In this document: one piece after another, positions 33,600 to 45,859 of the stretch
Layout: each line of letters opens with the position of its first letter
Numbering within the stretch: the stretch's first letter is position 1
NCBI RefSeq assembly: GCF_019393635.1
Contig: NC_057861.1
Span: 59,876,532 to 59,940,531, forward strand
Reading direction: 5' to 3'
Source of the DNA: Dromiciops gliroides
Lineage: Eukaryota; Chordata; Mammalia; Microbiotheria; Microbiotheriidae
Length of the DNA: 64,000 nucleotides
The notes under the pieces: model-generated
What the model saw: only the letters and a program-made list of their open reading frames with translations
The model's database searches: none
Told to the model about the DNA's origin: nothing
Program-made: the position numbers and the translations under genes

Positions 33600-33840
33600 A
33601 GAATCATTTGAGTTATGCTTTAAAGCAAGTTAGAGTTCAAATCTGAGTTCAGATCAGACATTTATTAGCTGTGTGACCTTAGGAAAGTCACTTAACCCTG
33701 CTTGCCTCAGTTTACTCATCTGTAAAAATGAGCTGGAGAAGGAAATGGCAAACCACTCCAGCATTTTTGCCAAGAAAACCCCAGATTGGGTCCTGAAGAC
33801 TGGAACATGACTGAATGATATAACAATAACAACAACAATG
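33600..33840 (+). repeat. Old long-form SINE
   Basis: Body TTATTAGCTGTGTGACCTTAGG and 3' segment GAGCTGGAGAAGGAAATGGC, ending in an AAC-rich tail. Confidence -1.
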
Positions 33841-34494
33841 TGCAAGGCACTGAGAGAATGACAAATGAAAACCAGTTCTTGTGATCAAGGACATTACACT
33901 GCATCGAATATTGTGACTGTAAACCAGGAAGCAGACACGAGTTAATTTGGAAGCTGGATTGGAAAGGGGAGAGAGTAGAAACAAGGAGATAGCCTACATC
34001 TTCAGCCCTCACCATGATGGCCCTGGTAGTATCACAAGGTCCTGGCAGCGTGAATTGAAAGGACCCAGAAAAGGCTGTTGAGCATGGAGCATGCCTTAGC
34101 TTGTTCAGGGTCTGTGGCACCTCCTGTCTCTGACCCCATGGCTGTTTCCCAGCACTGGTTTTGTGTCTATCAGCTTCTGCAAGACCGAGACATCCAACAC
34201 TCCCAGGTCCAGCTAGAATATAATTGTGACAGCACATGCCTTTTCTAGCACTGATCTCCCACTGATGTCATAATATCAGACCATTGTCCGTCCTGGGTCC
34301 ATGATCCTTTGTCTTTCTGAGAAGAGTTCACTATCCCATTTCTCTGAATTTCTTTTTGAATCTGGGTAACCAAGGGTGCTCTCTCACCTTGCTTCTATGG
34401 CCCAAATAGGAGATAATATAGAGTCATTCAGATCCCCAATATCTTTGTCCTTTTTACAATTACTTGAAAAACTCTGGAAGCAACCCACCTATAT

Positions 34495-35030
34495 CAGGTG
34501 AGGTTAATTAGCATTTATTAAGCACCTCTTCTATGCCAGGCACTGTGCTAAGTTCTGGGGATGAAAAGAAAAACAAAAATAGTCCCTGCTCTAAAGAAGG
34601 TCACTGTCTAATGGAGCAGACATTAGGAAACAACTATTTACAAACAGGATGTATACAGGACAGATCAGAGGTAATGTCAGAGAGAAGGCACTAGGATTTG
34701 GAGACATGGGAAAAGACTTCATGCAGAAGGTGGGACTTTATTTGAGTCTTGAAAGAAGCCAGGGAAAGTAGAAGGAAGAGAAAAGGAGGAAGAGTGGTCC
34801 AGACCATGAGGGGCAATCAGTGAAAATGCCTAGAGTTGGGAGATAAAGTGTTCGTCGTGTGAGAAGAGGAGCAAAGAGCTACTGTCTGGAGATCAGTTGG
34901 TGAAAGGGAGTAAGGTGTAAAAAGACTGGAATTGTAGGAGAGGAGCAGGTCAAACAAGGCACTTTATATTTGGTCCTGTAGGTAACAGAGTCACTAGATT
35001 TTACTGAGTAGCCAAGTCTGTGTTTTAGGG
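34495..35030 (+). repeat. Interspersed repeat of about 500 bp, copy 1
   Basis: AGCATTTATTAAGCACCTC, CCAGGCACTGTGCTAAG, CACTGTCTAATGG, CAGAAGGTGGGACTTTATTTG. The same blocks occur in the same order at 37.88-38.42 kb. Non-coding; family not resolved. Confidence -1.
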
Positions 35031-35240
35031 ACATCATTATGACAATATTCAATCTGTTCTTGGTCTCAACCTTCCCTCCTATCTAGACTCAAGCCACCGG
35101 ACTTCAACTGATGCTGTCTATTTTATCTTCACTGCTTTCTTGACTTCCCTTCTCACCATCCTGCTGATCAGTATTGAGGAAGAAAATACAGGTTTATATC
35201 AGTTTTCTGAGCTGTCAAATTGCTTTTCAAGATTCTTCAA

Positions 35241-35404
35241 GGGGCAGCTAGGTGGTGCAGTGGATAGAGCGCAGGCCCTGGAGTCAGGAGTACCTGGGTT
35301 CAAATCCGGCCTCAGACACTTAACACTTACTAGCTGTGTGACCCTGGGCAAGTCACTTAACCCCAACTGCCTAACTAAAAAAAAAAAAAAAGCCCCAAAA
35401 CTTA
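35241..35404 (+). repeat. Young SINE, 11-bp target duplication
   Basis: AGATTCTTCAA at 35230-35240 and 35405-35415 flank a near-consensus SINE. Confidence -1.
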
Positions 35405-35579
35405 AAGATTCTTCAAGCATTCCCTCATTGTGCCCTCTGGAACTTAACAACTTCAAGTCACAAAGATCACATAGAGGTCTCCTGGGGCTTTCTATTTGGT
35501 CTCCTCAGCTTTTCCATTTCTTTTCCCTTCCACTATCATAGTCTTCTCTAGAACCTGAATGAGTCATACCCAAAAGGAT

Positions 35580-35990
35580 GTGGATACTCTTCAGAAAAGG
35601 ATCTTACCAATATTGTATGATGATCAACTGTGAAAACTCAGTGATACAAGGATCCAAGAAAATCCCAAAGGATTCATAATGAAAAATGCTATCTTCCTTC
35701 AGAGAAAGAACTGATGGAATTGGAATGCAGATCAAAGCATGCTATTTGCACTTTTTGTATTTTTTCATGGATTTTTTTTTGGTCTGTGTCTTCTTTTACA
35801 ACTTGACTAACATGGAAATATGTTTTGCATGATTACACATGTACAATCTACATCAAATTGCTTACTGTCTCAGGAAGGGGGGAGGAAAGGGAGGAAAGGA
35901 CAGAATTTGAAACTCAAAATTCTGTCAAATGAATGTTAAAAATTATTTGTATATGTAATTGGGGAAAATATTATTTTTAAAAAAAAGAAA
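35580..35990 (+). repeat. L1 3'UTR fragment
   Basis: TGATCAACTGTGAAAACTCAG, GCAGATCAAAGCATGCTAT and ACATGGAAATATGTTTTGC, then an A-rich end. Confidence -1.
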
Positions 35991-35999
35991 GGGATCTTA

Positions 36000-37065
36000 G
36001 CTTCTTGAATATGTCCTCAAAGGTGTGCAGACTGCTCATTATCCCTGGCTATCAGTAATGTTGACTTCTCCCATCCAAGTGTCTGACCATCTTCTAAAAA
36101 CCCTTCCCTTTCTTGGGAGAGTTTGTAGTCTTCTTCCAATCTCTTCATTCTCAATGGGTAAGTTTGGTGACCTATTTCATGACATTCAAATTCAAGACAT
36201 TCTCCTAAGTCCTCCCTGGCACTCCCTGAAATCTTGAATGCACCACTAGTTCAGATACTCTGTGGAAGACAAATAGGGCTCTGTCTGCTTCCTTGTAGGA
36301 AACATTCAGTATGCTTGGCCCCAGAGTCCATAGACACTGTTATAACAAGAAGTTCCCTGTGAGAAGGGCTTTGCAGCAACATTCTAAATGTTTAAAAGTC
36401 ATTCTTCTTATTTTAGTTTAAAGTATACATAACAACACAAATGTGCTTAATGGTGCACACACTGTGTAACACATACAAAGTATTATAGGGCAAAAAAAAA
36501 AGGCTAAAGTTAGAGACATGATTAGATACCCCAGTTTGTTCAGAAGAATTTCAGTAGGAACAATAGAATTTGTGAGATGTAAAGACAGCCTACAACATGA
36601 AAATAAGAAAAGAAAATTTCCAGTTAGATAAAAAGTTATGCAAAATAGACTTTAAAATCTGTATTTTAAAATTTTCCCATGAATTTCCACATGTAATGAC
36701 CACCATGCAACAACAGAGAGCACTATTGGTATCAATTTTCTTTCACTCTTACTTCAAGCTTCTCCAATGTGCTTAAAAGGTGCCGAAGGGAGTGGGGAGG
36801 AATGGGAAGGAAGTGAAAGGGAGAACCCATTGAGGTTAGCACCCATATAGCCATACATCTCCTTCTCTCCCACCCTTGACACAATAGTCAAAAGGGAGTC
36901 TCACAAAAGGGTCATCACCAGATTGAGTCATGGGATGCTAGAGAATTAGTAACTACCTATAAACACTCTTGATCTTGGTCCAAGGAAAGGCAGAGTGTCT
37001 GTCTCTCACACACAGCAGAGGTTGGAAGCTAATTCTCAATCATCACTCTTCTGACTCAGAGAATC

Positions 37066-37109
<44 letters not shown>

Positions 37110-37310
37110 ATTTCCTTTTGGCTAGTTGCTGAAGCCTATGGGCCCCTTCTTAGAATCATGCTTTTCAAAAAATAATGAAAGGAAATGCTAATTTTGAGTT
37201 AAAGACCAGTGAAAATAAAGGTGTAATTACCTCTTCAGGTTCATGGACCCCTTACGATCTATCCTCCAACACCCCAAAGACACCAATAAAACTCAAAAAG
37301 AAAAGAAATA
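36000..37310. other. Intergenic, no gene seen
   Basis: Contains one (GT)n run at 37072-37106 and otherwise sequence I cannot assign. Confidence -1.
37072..37106 (+). repeat. (GT)n microsatellite
   Basis: About 35 bases of GT. Confidence -1.
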
Positions 37311-37311
37311 A

Positions 37312-37480
37312 GGGGCAGCTAGGGGGCGCAGTGGATAAAGCACCAGCCCTGGATTCAGGAGGACCTGAGTTCAAATTTGACCTAAGACACTTGACACTTC
37401 CTAGTTGTGTGGCCCTGGGCACTTGCCCTCATTGCCCCACAAAAAAAAAGAAAAGAAAAGAAAAAAAGGAAAAGAAAAGA
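37312..37480 (+). repeat. SINE
   Basis: Body slightly diverged (GGGGGCGCAGTGG), tail AAAAGAAAAGA. Confidence -1.
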
Positions 37481-37879
37481 AAGAGACCACTCATAATTAC
37501 AGCCTATCTGAAATTCCCAAGGAAAGTCATGAACATCAGTGAAGAAACACTTGCCTTGGTGTGTCCTGACCAAGGTCCCATTGCTGGAGTCCCTACTTTG
37601 ATTTGGGACAATCTGATGCCACAATTGTGGGTAACAAGCAGAAAGCAAAGAGCTTGAAAGCTTGACCATGTATGTCCCCTATGAAGAAGTTTATGAAAGT
37701 ATACATGACAAAAGAAGCAACCAAAGGATGTAAACTTTTCAAAAGTAGAAATACAAACTAACAGGAAAAAAATATTGTTGAAAATCATTATGTGAATTTA
37801 AACAACTAAGACCACCTCACACCCATTAAACTAATGAAGATGCTAAAAGAAGGGAAACTTCTTGTTGGAGGGACTATGG

Positions 37880-38420
37880 AAAATCAAACAAGCATTTAAA
37901 TGCCTACTATGTTCCAGGCATTGTGGAGAAAAACAAAATCAGCCCCTAACTTCAAAGAGCTCACAGTATAATGGGGGAAACAACATGCAAGCAGGATGTA
38001 TATACATGGCATTAACTTCAGAGGGAATGCACAAAGAAGACTGGGAAGGGCTTCTTGTAGAAGGTGGGACTTTATCTGAAGGATGAAGAAATCTAAGGAA
38101 GCTAGGAGGCAATGATGAGGATTGGGAGTATACTAGATATGGCAAATAACCCATAATAAATGCTTAGAGTTCAGAGATGGAATGTCTTGTGTGAGAATCT
38201 GCAGGGAGGCCAGAGTTACTGGATCAAAGAATCCATAGGGGTGAGCAGGAAGGTGTAAGGCTTAAGAAGACTAGAAAGATCAATTTGACAGTTGAGTGGA
38301 AGACAGACTGAAGTGGGGAGAGATTTGAGGCTGTGAAACCAACCATCAGGCTATTTCAGAAGTCCTGGCATGAGGTACTGAGGGTATATATCAGCGTGGA
38401 GACAGTGTCAGAGGAGAGAA
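37880..38420 (+). repeat. Interspersed repeat of about 500 bp, copy 2
   Basis: CAAGCATTTAAATGCCTACTATG, CAGGCATTGTGGAG, CTCACAGTATAATGGGGG, TAGAAGGTGGGACTTTATC match copy 1 at 34.5 kb in order and orientation. Confidence -1.
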
Positions 38421-38462
38421 GGGAGTGTATTAAAAGGTAAAGGTCAAAACATAAGGACTTAG

Positions 38463-38620
38463 GGGGCACCTAGGTAGTACAGTGGATAAAGCACCAGCCC
38501 TGGATTCAGGAGGACCTGAGTTCAAATCCAGCCTCAGACGCTTGACATTTGGTAGCTGTGTGACCCTGGGCAAGTCACTTAACCCTCATCGCTCCACAAA
38601 ACAAAACAAAACAAAAAACC
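38463..38620 (+). repeat. SINE, 12-bp target duplication
   Basis: ATAAGGACTTAG at 38451-38462 and 38621-38632. Confidence -1.
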
Positions 38621-39086
38621 ATAAGGACTTAGCAACTGATTAGATATTGGGAGTGAGAGATAGTGAGGAGTTGAAGGTGACACTGAAGTGGTGAGCCTGG
38701 ATAAATGGGAAGATGGTAGTAGCCTCAAACAGAAACAAGGAAATTAAGAAGAGTGGAAGTCTTTGGAGGGGGGGTGGAGATAATGAATTCAATTTGGGAC
38801 ATATTGATTCAAGGATGTCTAGAGATCTTCTAGTTGGAGATAGCCAATATGCAGTGGAATCGAGACTAAAGATTAGAAGACACTGAAGGTGCTAGATAGC
38901 CTTGTGGCTGCTGATCTCAAATTATCCATTGACAAATGTCTGTTTTGCTTAGCATCTGTTACAGAGGTTTCAAACACATGGCCCAATGTGTCCTGCAATT
39001 CTCCCAAGTATAATCCAACCTGATTCGAATGTAATTGGCAAATATTTAACAAAAATAAAAATACATTAAAATCTAGAAGACATTAA

Positions 39087-39230
39087 TTTTTTGCGAGGCA
39101 ATGAGGGTTAAATGACTTGTCCAGGGTCACACAGCTAGTAAGTGTCAAGTGTATGAGACCAGATTTGAACTCAGGTCCTCTTGAATCCAGGGCTGGTACT
39201 TTATCCACTGCACCACTTAGATGCCTTCAA
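39087..39230 (-). repeat. SINE, reverse
   Basis: GGCAATGAGGGTTAAATGAC ... CACCACTTAGATGCC; moderately diverged. Confidence -1.
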
Positions 39231-39749
39231 GATGTTACATTTTAAAACTAAATCAATACATGGTCCACAGAGATCCTTATATATAAATGGTCCCTGTTTG
39301 TATATGGGTTTGATACTATTGATCTATTAAATATGTGGTCCATATATTATCTCAACAGGGATTGAGTATTGGCCATGGACAGGTAAAAGCAGAGTCACAG
39401 AATTTCTCAGTTTTTGTGGATGGTATTAGCTGACTATCTGTCTGAAGCTATTCTGTGCGACTCAGATAAATCTTTAGGACTTCTCTAATAAGTGATAGAT
39501 GGGGTTGAGATAGTCATAACAATAATAACAAATGCTAATTGTTATTATTGGTGGAAAGACGTCCTTTACCAGGAGGTCCCTATGTTGGTGATATCATAGG
39601 TCCTTCACGTATTCATATATCACTGACTGAAAAGATTGTGATCAACAGAGAATTGGAAAAAAACATACAAACAGAGAATTGGAAACTAACTCGCCTGAAC
39701 TACTTTTATGGGAGCGGCAGTAGTTAGAACTTGTAGTATTTAAAGAATA

Positions 39750-40040
39750 ATAACAGCTAGTGTTTATACAGGGTTTTAGGGTCTGCCAAATTGTTCACAT
39801 AGGTTCTCTCATATACATCTATATGATTATTATGTCTGATAAGATGTTATAATGATATATCTTACATAAATAATAATATATTTTATTATATATATATATA
39901 TATAATATCTCATAGATGGGTGCTATCATTATCCCCATTTAAAGATGAGGAAATGGAAGCAGGTGAAATTATTTGCATAGGGTCAGACAATTGGCAACTA
40001 TTTGAGACAGGATTCAAACTCAGGTGTTACTCACTAGCAC
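39750..40040 (+). repeat. MIR-type SINE split by (TA)n
   Basis: AACAGCTAGTGTTTATACAGGG and CATTTAAAGATGAGGAAATG bracket a (TA)n run at about 39886-39904. Confidence -1.
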
Positions 40041-40059
40041 TTGAAGTAGCAGAGAATTT

Positions 40060-40980
40060 TGTTTAATCCAATCCACTCTCAGCAAAGTCAAGCCTCTCGT
40101 CATCGAAGCTAATGCAAAGCCCGTCTTTCACTCTGTTTCTCCTCCAACCAGAGATGGCAATAGAAGACAACACAGACAAGCCTGAGAGGCTTCCCCTCTT
40201 CTCTGGCTGTAACTAGCACTTGAGAACGATAGGAGCAGACAGCTCTTTACACAGCAGCAGAACTGAGTTCTCTGACTTTAAGATTCCAGTAGTGCAGGCT
40301 CCTTTGGACTTCAATCAGCTGTCTCAACTGGCTCAGCTCCTGTCAATTTGCTATGTTCTGTCTTCTGTAAGATGCTCCTCTTGGTGTCTCCTCTTCCTTC
40401 TGTCCTTGATTCCTTCTGTACTCAAGCTAATACTCCTGCTTCTATCTTCATCTGGTTATCTTCTGTCCTCCCCACCTCCTCACCCCATGGTCTGATCTTC
40501 TGGCTTCTAAAGCCTTTGATCAGTTCTTTTCCATAAGCAATGACCCATCTCTAACTTTATTATGTCAGACTCTAAAGATTTGCCTTCATGTTGAGGATAA
40601 CCCCAGCACTCATTATCCTGTCTTGCCATTGTCCTCAGAATAGTTATTTGATGCCTTTTTCCCCCAATTATAACCTTTAAAACAGAAAAAGTCACATGCA
40701 AATGAACTGAGGGATCACAATGGCATGTAGCCATAGTTATATCAATCAGAGTTTTAAACAAGTCCTGTTGATACATTTATCTGAGGGGTGGTACTCTCTC
40801 TGGCCCTCAGATAAATCTGTATGTCTCCTCAACATTCTTTTGTCCTTTATATTTTTCCCCCATAAAATAGTATGATAAAAAAGATTGCACATGAAACTGC
40901 AAATCTATAAGCACATTTTATCTGAGAGATCATGCTTTTTCTCAAGCCTATTTTTGAAAATCAATTTTCCTTATAAAAAA
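40060..40980. other. Intergenic, nothing recognised
   Basis: No gene or nameable repeat. Short open frames only, none with family similarity. Confidence -1.
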
Positions 40981-40988
40981 TGTTAATT

Positions 40989-41138
40989 GGGGGCAGCTAG
41001 GTAGTGCAATGGATAAAGCACTCACTGGCCCTGGATTCAGGAGGACCTGAGTTCAAACCCGACCTTAGACCTTGACACTTACTAGCTGCATGACCGTGGG
41101 CAAATCACTTAACCCTCATTGCCCTGCAAAAAAAAAAA
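40989..41138 (+). repeat. SINE
   Basis: Near-consensus with a small internal duplication (GCACTCACTGGCCC) and pure A tail. Confidence -1.
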
Positions 41139-41269
41139 AAGTTTATTTTATATCCCTCTTGGAAAAAAAAATGCTCAATTTGAAAGGGACTATACTTTAC
41201 ACGAGGATGAGTTAGAAGGTGTTTAGCCTAGAGGATTAGAGGGAAATGACAGCTGTTTCCAAGTATTTG

Positions 41270-41435
41270 AAGGACTTATCCTACCTCTAATATTTATTAT
41301 ATGACCAGAGAACAATTACTCTCTCTGGGCCTCAGCCTCCTCAAATGTTATCAGGGATAATGATAATACCTTGTTCTGAGCTCAAATGAAATAATTTATA
41401 TTAATCTCTTTGCAAATCTTAAAACACTACTCATA
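41270..41435 (+). repeat. MIR fragment
   Basis: CTCTGGGCCTCAGCCTCCTC and TTAATCTCTTTGCAAATC, the core and 3' end of a MIR. Confidence -1.
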
Positions 41436-41487
41436 GTCATGGTCAGAAATGTATAGATGAAAGGTGTGCTAAAAGACACCTCCACCA

Positions 41488-41655
41488 GGGGCAGCTAGGT
41501 GGTAGAGTAGATAAAGCACTGGCCTTGGATTCAGGAGGATCTGAGTTCAAATTTGGCCTCAAACACTTGACACTTACTAGCTATGTAACCCTGGGCAAGT
41601 CACTTAACCCTCATTTCCCCGCAAAAAAAAAAAATTTTAAATATATATATATATC
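41488..41655 (+). repeat. SINE with A/TA tail
   Basis: Near-consensus body; poly(A) followed by a short (TA)n run. Confidence -1.
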
Positions 41656-41872
41656 ACCTCAACCAACCCATTTTAAAGATGTCAGGAAACTAAGATTGAG
41701 TGAACTACAGTGACTTGTCCAAGGCCACACAGGTAACATATGGCAAAGAAGGGTTGGAATCCAGGTCCTCTAACTTCAAATCTGTATCATGATATATAGA
41801 AGTAAGTTAGTAGTCGTAGAATTATTTGTTTGAATGAAGAATTGCACAGAAGTATTATAAAGAGTGTCATCA

Positions 41873-42057
41873 GGGGCAGCTAGGTGGCGCAGTGGATAAA
41901 GCACCCGCCCTGGATTCAGGAGGACCTAAGTTCAAAGCCGGCCTCAGACATTTGAAACTAGCTGTGTGACCATGGGCAAGTCACTTAACCCCCACTGCCC
42001 TGCAAAAAAAAAAAAAAAAGCAAAAACAAAAAACAAAACAAAACAAAACAAAAAAAA
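41873..42057 (+). repeat. Young SINE
   Basis: TGTCATCAGGGG before and after the insertion marks the target duplication; AAAC-type tail. Confidence -1.
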
Positions 42058-42264
42058 ATGTCATCAGGGGAACTGTATGATGAGGAAAAAAGATAGGCCA
42101 GTCACTAAAGAAGTCACTCATTAGTGGACAGCTGCTCTGGGTCCATTGGTATCCATAGAAGGTCAAGAGATTTAAGAGATAGTGCATTGACAGCTGAATG
42201 TACTCTAGGTGGCAGCATCTATAGCAGATTAGAGGAAGGATATGGGCAAGAATTATACAAGATA

Positions 42265-42418
42265 GGGGCAGCTAGGTGGTGCAGTAGATAAAGCACCAGC
42301 CTTAGATTCAGGAGCACCTGAGTTCAAATCCAGTCTTAGACACTTGACGCTTACTGGCTGTGTGACCCGGAGCAAGTCACTTAACCCCCATTACCCTGCA
42401 AAACAAACAAACAAAAAC
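42265..42418 (+). repeat. SINE
   Basis: Flanked by AGAATTATACAAGAT and AGAATTATTCAAGAT. Confidence -1.
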
Positions 42419-42429
42419 AGAATTATTCA

Positions 42430-43425
42430 AGATGGGCAGGAATGGATGGCTTGAGTTGGAGAGAGTACCCACCTGGATGAGAAAACAAATCCATGGGAAC
42501 ATACATATTCTATTATGGGTTCTGCTATAATTTTTAAAGTTGACAATATTTTGAGTGGGTAGGAAAAAAAACAACAACATAAGAAATGAGATGTATGGTC
42601 CTTCACCCTCCCTTCCCAATTTGTATAACTGGAAAAGAAAGCTTGTCTGCTCCCAGAGGTTTTTAGTGCTGTTAGGTGTAGCTGATAACATAGAGATATT
42701 GGAAAAGGCTGAGATGAGAGGGAAAATATTGCAGGGAGAGAGCAGCAGCACCCAGGAGAGAAGGCACTGCTGGATATTTCTCCCACCCTTGTGTTGTACT
42801 CAATGGATGGCAAAGCTTAGAGAACTGTATAGAAGGTCAATCCACCCACTCTGATCTGAGAATGTATGGGGAGGAGGGTCCTTGCTACAGAGCCAGGAGA
42901 AATAGGAAGAAGGAGAGAGGGAAAGAAATGCCATTCCCTCCTTTTCTAACAGCAAGGAGCCGGAGAAAACAGCCCAGAGACAGAGGGACAGGTAGGTGGG
43001 CACCTGTGGGAAAGGATTTCATAAAAGGAGACCTCATATTCAGCACTGTGACCAAAGATTTAAATATATCTCCAGAGTTTATAGAGGCTTATTTGAATAT
43101 TTCTATTTTTTCACTTTTAAAGAAATTGTATAGCAATATAAATGTAAAGAATAAAAGGAAGTCAAAGCAAAACTCTGTGCAGTTATAATGGCCAAGTTTG
43201 ACCTCAGAGAAGAGATAGAATGTATCACCCCCCTGCCTCGATTTACAGAGGTGGGGGACTAAAGATGCTCTTAAACATGGTTGATATGTTGCTTAGTTTT
43301 ACTGAATGTTTCTTTATTCTTTGTTATAAGAGATGGTTCTTTGGGTGGGGTATGGGAGATTAAATGGGAAATTGGTAACAGAATTTTTCCCTTGGGTTTC
43401 TGGGAAGCAGGAAGAAGGGGAGGGA
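42430..43425. other. Intergenic, nothing recognised
   Basis: Short overlapping open frames on both strands without family similarity; no named repeat seen. Confidence -1.
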
Positions 43426-43665
43426 GAAAATAAGCCAGGCACGGTGCTAAGTGCTTTACAAATATCTCATGTGATGCTCACAAGAACCTTGGCAAGTAGG
43501 TGCTATTATCATCCCCATTTTACAGATAAATAAACTGATGCTGACAGAGGTTAAATGACTTCCCCAGAGTCACATAACTAGCAAACATCTGAGGCCAGAG
43601 TTAAACTCAGATTTTCCTGACTCCAGGGTCAGCTCTCTATCCACTGTGATGCTCAACTGCCTCTG
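43425..43665 (+). repeat. MIR/MAR-type SINE
   Basis: GTGCTAAGTGCTTTACAAAT, CCCCATTTTACAGATAAATAAAC and CTCTATCCACTGTGATGC in standard order. Confidence -1.
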
Positions 43666-44030
43666 AGAGCTGGGCCTAGAATGAAAAAAATATATGAAGT
43701 CCTATACATGCCCCCACCTCCTTCCCACGTACACTGTCACGAGACAGTCTCTAACCAAAGTTCACAGTCAACATTAAAAAAGACTTTAGAAGTAAAAGTT
43801 TTAAAGACTGGTAGAATCACCTATAGACTGGTGACTGTTAAATCCTACAGAGAGGACCATAACCCTACATATTTGGGGGCCAGTCAAAGGTTGGATAGGA
43901 AACAGAACTATAATAGGAAAGAGATAGCTTGCCACACTCCCAGTTGACCCCTTGTTCTACCCTGCTTCTTCTTGGGTCTCCTCCAGCTACCACAATCCCC
44001 CCACCTCCACCCTCAGAGAGGTTCTACTTC

Positions 44031-44385
44031 TGTAAAGGGCTAAAATTCTAGCTAGTCTGTCTAAAATATCTAATGAGTGGTCACCAATAAATTATAGGCT
44101 TTAGCAAGAGTTAGACTTTTAAGCATTTATTAAGGAGAATAAGAATTTGGTGAAAAGAAAGAGAAAAGCCTAGATTCATCTATCTATTAAAGGGAGAGCA
44201 CATTTCTCCACCCAAGCCCTGAGGAAAGAGAATGAGAGCGCCAGCCTCCACCCCTCCTCCTCCCACAAGCAAACGTCACTTCCTGATGCCAAAGAGCCAG
44301 ATGTCTTGCCCTCAGATGCCTACTCCTCATGGCGGAGCTTTGCTACAGTAAGTCTCCAGCAGGTGGCGTCATTCGAATCGTTACA
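44031..44385 (-). mobile_element. Solo LTR, copy B
   Basis: 355 bases bounded by TG...CA, with CTTC at 44027-44030 and 44386-44389. Both ends and most of the length match copy A. Conserved minus-strand AATAAA at 44126-44131. The 4-bp duplication is the size made by gammaretrovirus-like (class I) integrases, which suggests but does not prove the class. Confidence -1.
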
Positions 44386-44737
44386 CTTCTTTCCTACGGC
44401 TGTGATTCCTCCATCTCCTAAATGACTTTGCTCCCCTCTGCCTGCTTATTCCATTTCTGATCAGGACCTCCCAGAGTCACTGACATCCATCTCTTGTATC
44501 TCTACAAGGGGCCCTCATCTCCATCTCCCATCTTTCCCATTTCCTATTCCAACCTTTTTCATGGTACAATGGAAAGAGCTCTGGCTCTTTCAAATCTATC
44601 TGAACAGCTTAATATGAGTGTGGCCTCAGGCAGTCAATCAATGAGCAAAATTTATTAGGCACTAGTAATTAGGGATAATATTAGGGATACAAAGACCTGC
44701 CCTTAAGGAATGTATATACTATTTGGGAAAACAACAC

Positions 44738-44910
44738 ACGTGTGTGTGTGTGTGTGTGTGTATACACACACACACACACATATATATACATATAAATGTA
44801 TAATATATGTAATATACAAAAATACATATACATATGTAAAGATGTATTATATACACATGTGTGTATACACACACATATATTCCCATATATGTGCGTATAT
44901 GTATATATAA
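44738..44910. repeat. Compound (TG)/(CA)/(TA) microsatellite
   Basis: Alternating purine-pyrimidine tract with GTGTGTG, ACACACA and ATATAT blocks; potentially Z-DNA or cruciform forming. Confidence -1.
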
Positions 44911-44936
44911 AGGAAAAGCATATTTTTGGTTTTTGG

Positions 44937-45087
44937 TTTTTGTTTTTTTTTGCTGGGCAATGAGGGTTAAGTGACTTTCCCAGGGTCACACAGCTAGTAA
45001 GTGTCAAGTGTCTGAGGCTGGATTTGAACTCAGGTACTCCTGAATCCAGGGCCAGTGCTTTATCCACTGTGCCACTTAGCTGCCCAA
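44937..45087 (-). repeat. SINE, reverse
   Basis: GGGCAATGAGGGTTAAGTGAC ... GCCACTTAGCTGCCC; next to the compound microsatellite. Confidence -1.
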
Positions 45088-45154
45088 AAGTATATATTTT
45101 TGCAAATATACAGTATGTATGTGTATTCACATGCAGAAAAACTATACATGTGTG

Positions 45155-45270
45155 TATATGTAGATAGATAGATGGATGTATGATAGATGATAGAGAGAGA
45201 GATAGATGATAGATATATTAGATAGATAGATGATAGATAGATAGATGATAGATCTGTATATTGATATCAA
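45155..45270 (+). repeat. (GATA)n microsatellite
   Basis: Interrupted GATA/GATG repeats of about 110 bases. Confidence -1.
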
Positions 45271-45639
45271 TATAGATATGGCTATTTGAGAGGAAGAATC
45301 TTTACCTGGGGGAATCAGGAAAGGCTTGACGTAAGAAGTGGTGTTTGAGCTGAGTTTTGAAGGAAACTAGGATTTCTTTAAGAAACAGAGGTGATAAGGG
45401 GGCACATTCCAGGTCCAAGGTACAGCCTTGAGATTCAAAGACACAGAGTTGGGAAATGGAAGGTTATGAGTCACTTAAATTCCCTGTGCCTCAGTTTCCA
45501 TGTCTATAAGAGGAGGGCTTGTATTGGCAGCCTTTGTGTCCTCTTTCAGCTGTTGGCCTGTTATCCTCTGACTCTCCATCTTCTCTCCCCTTCGTGGTAT
45601 TCATTAGCATCACTGTCATTTATACAGTTCTTTAAGGGT

Positions 45640-45850
45640 GTCTATATTTTGAGATTAATTTGACCCTTGCAACACTATGAGTTAGGTACTACCAGTATTC
45701 TTATGCGACTTTTAGAGAGAAGGAAATTGAGGCTCACAGAGGTTGTGACATCCCTTAGGATGTACACAACTAATAAGCAGCAGCAGCAGCTGGATTCACA
45801 CCTAAGTCTTTCCTGATTCTGAATTTGAGTCCCTCTCCACTAGCCAAGCT
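45640..45850 (+). repeat. MIR-type SINE
   Basis: ATTGAGGCTCACAGAGGTTG and a CAG triplet run, then CCTCTCCACTAGCCAAGCTGC. Confidence -1.
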
Positions 45851-45859
45851 GCTAAACTG

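Noticed and set aside
31960..44030. A provirus bounded by the two LTRs
   Set aside because: Each LTR has its own different 4-bp duplication and the 12 kb between holds no retroviral ORF.
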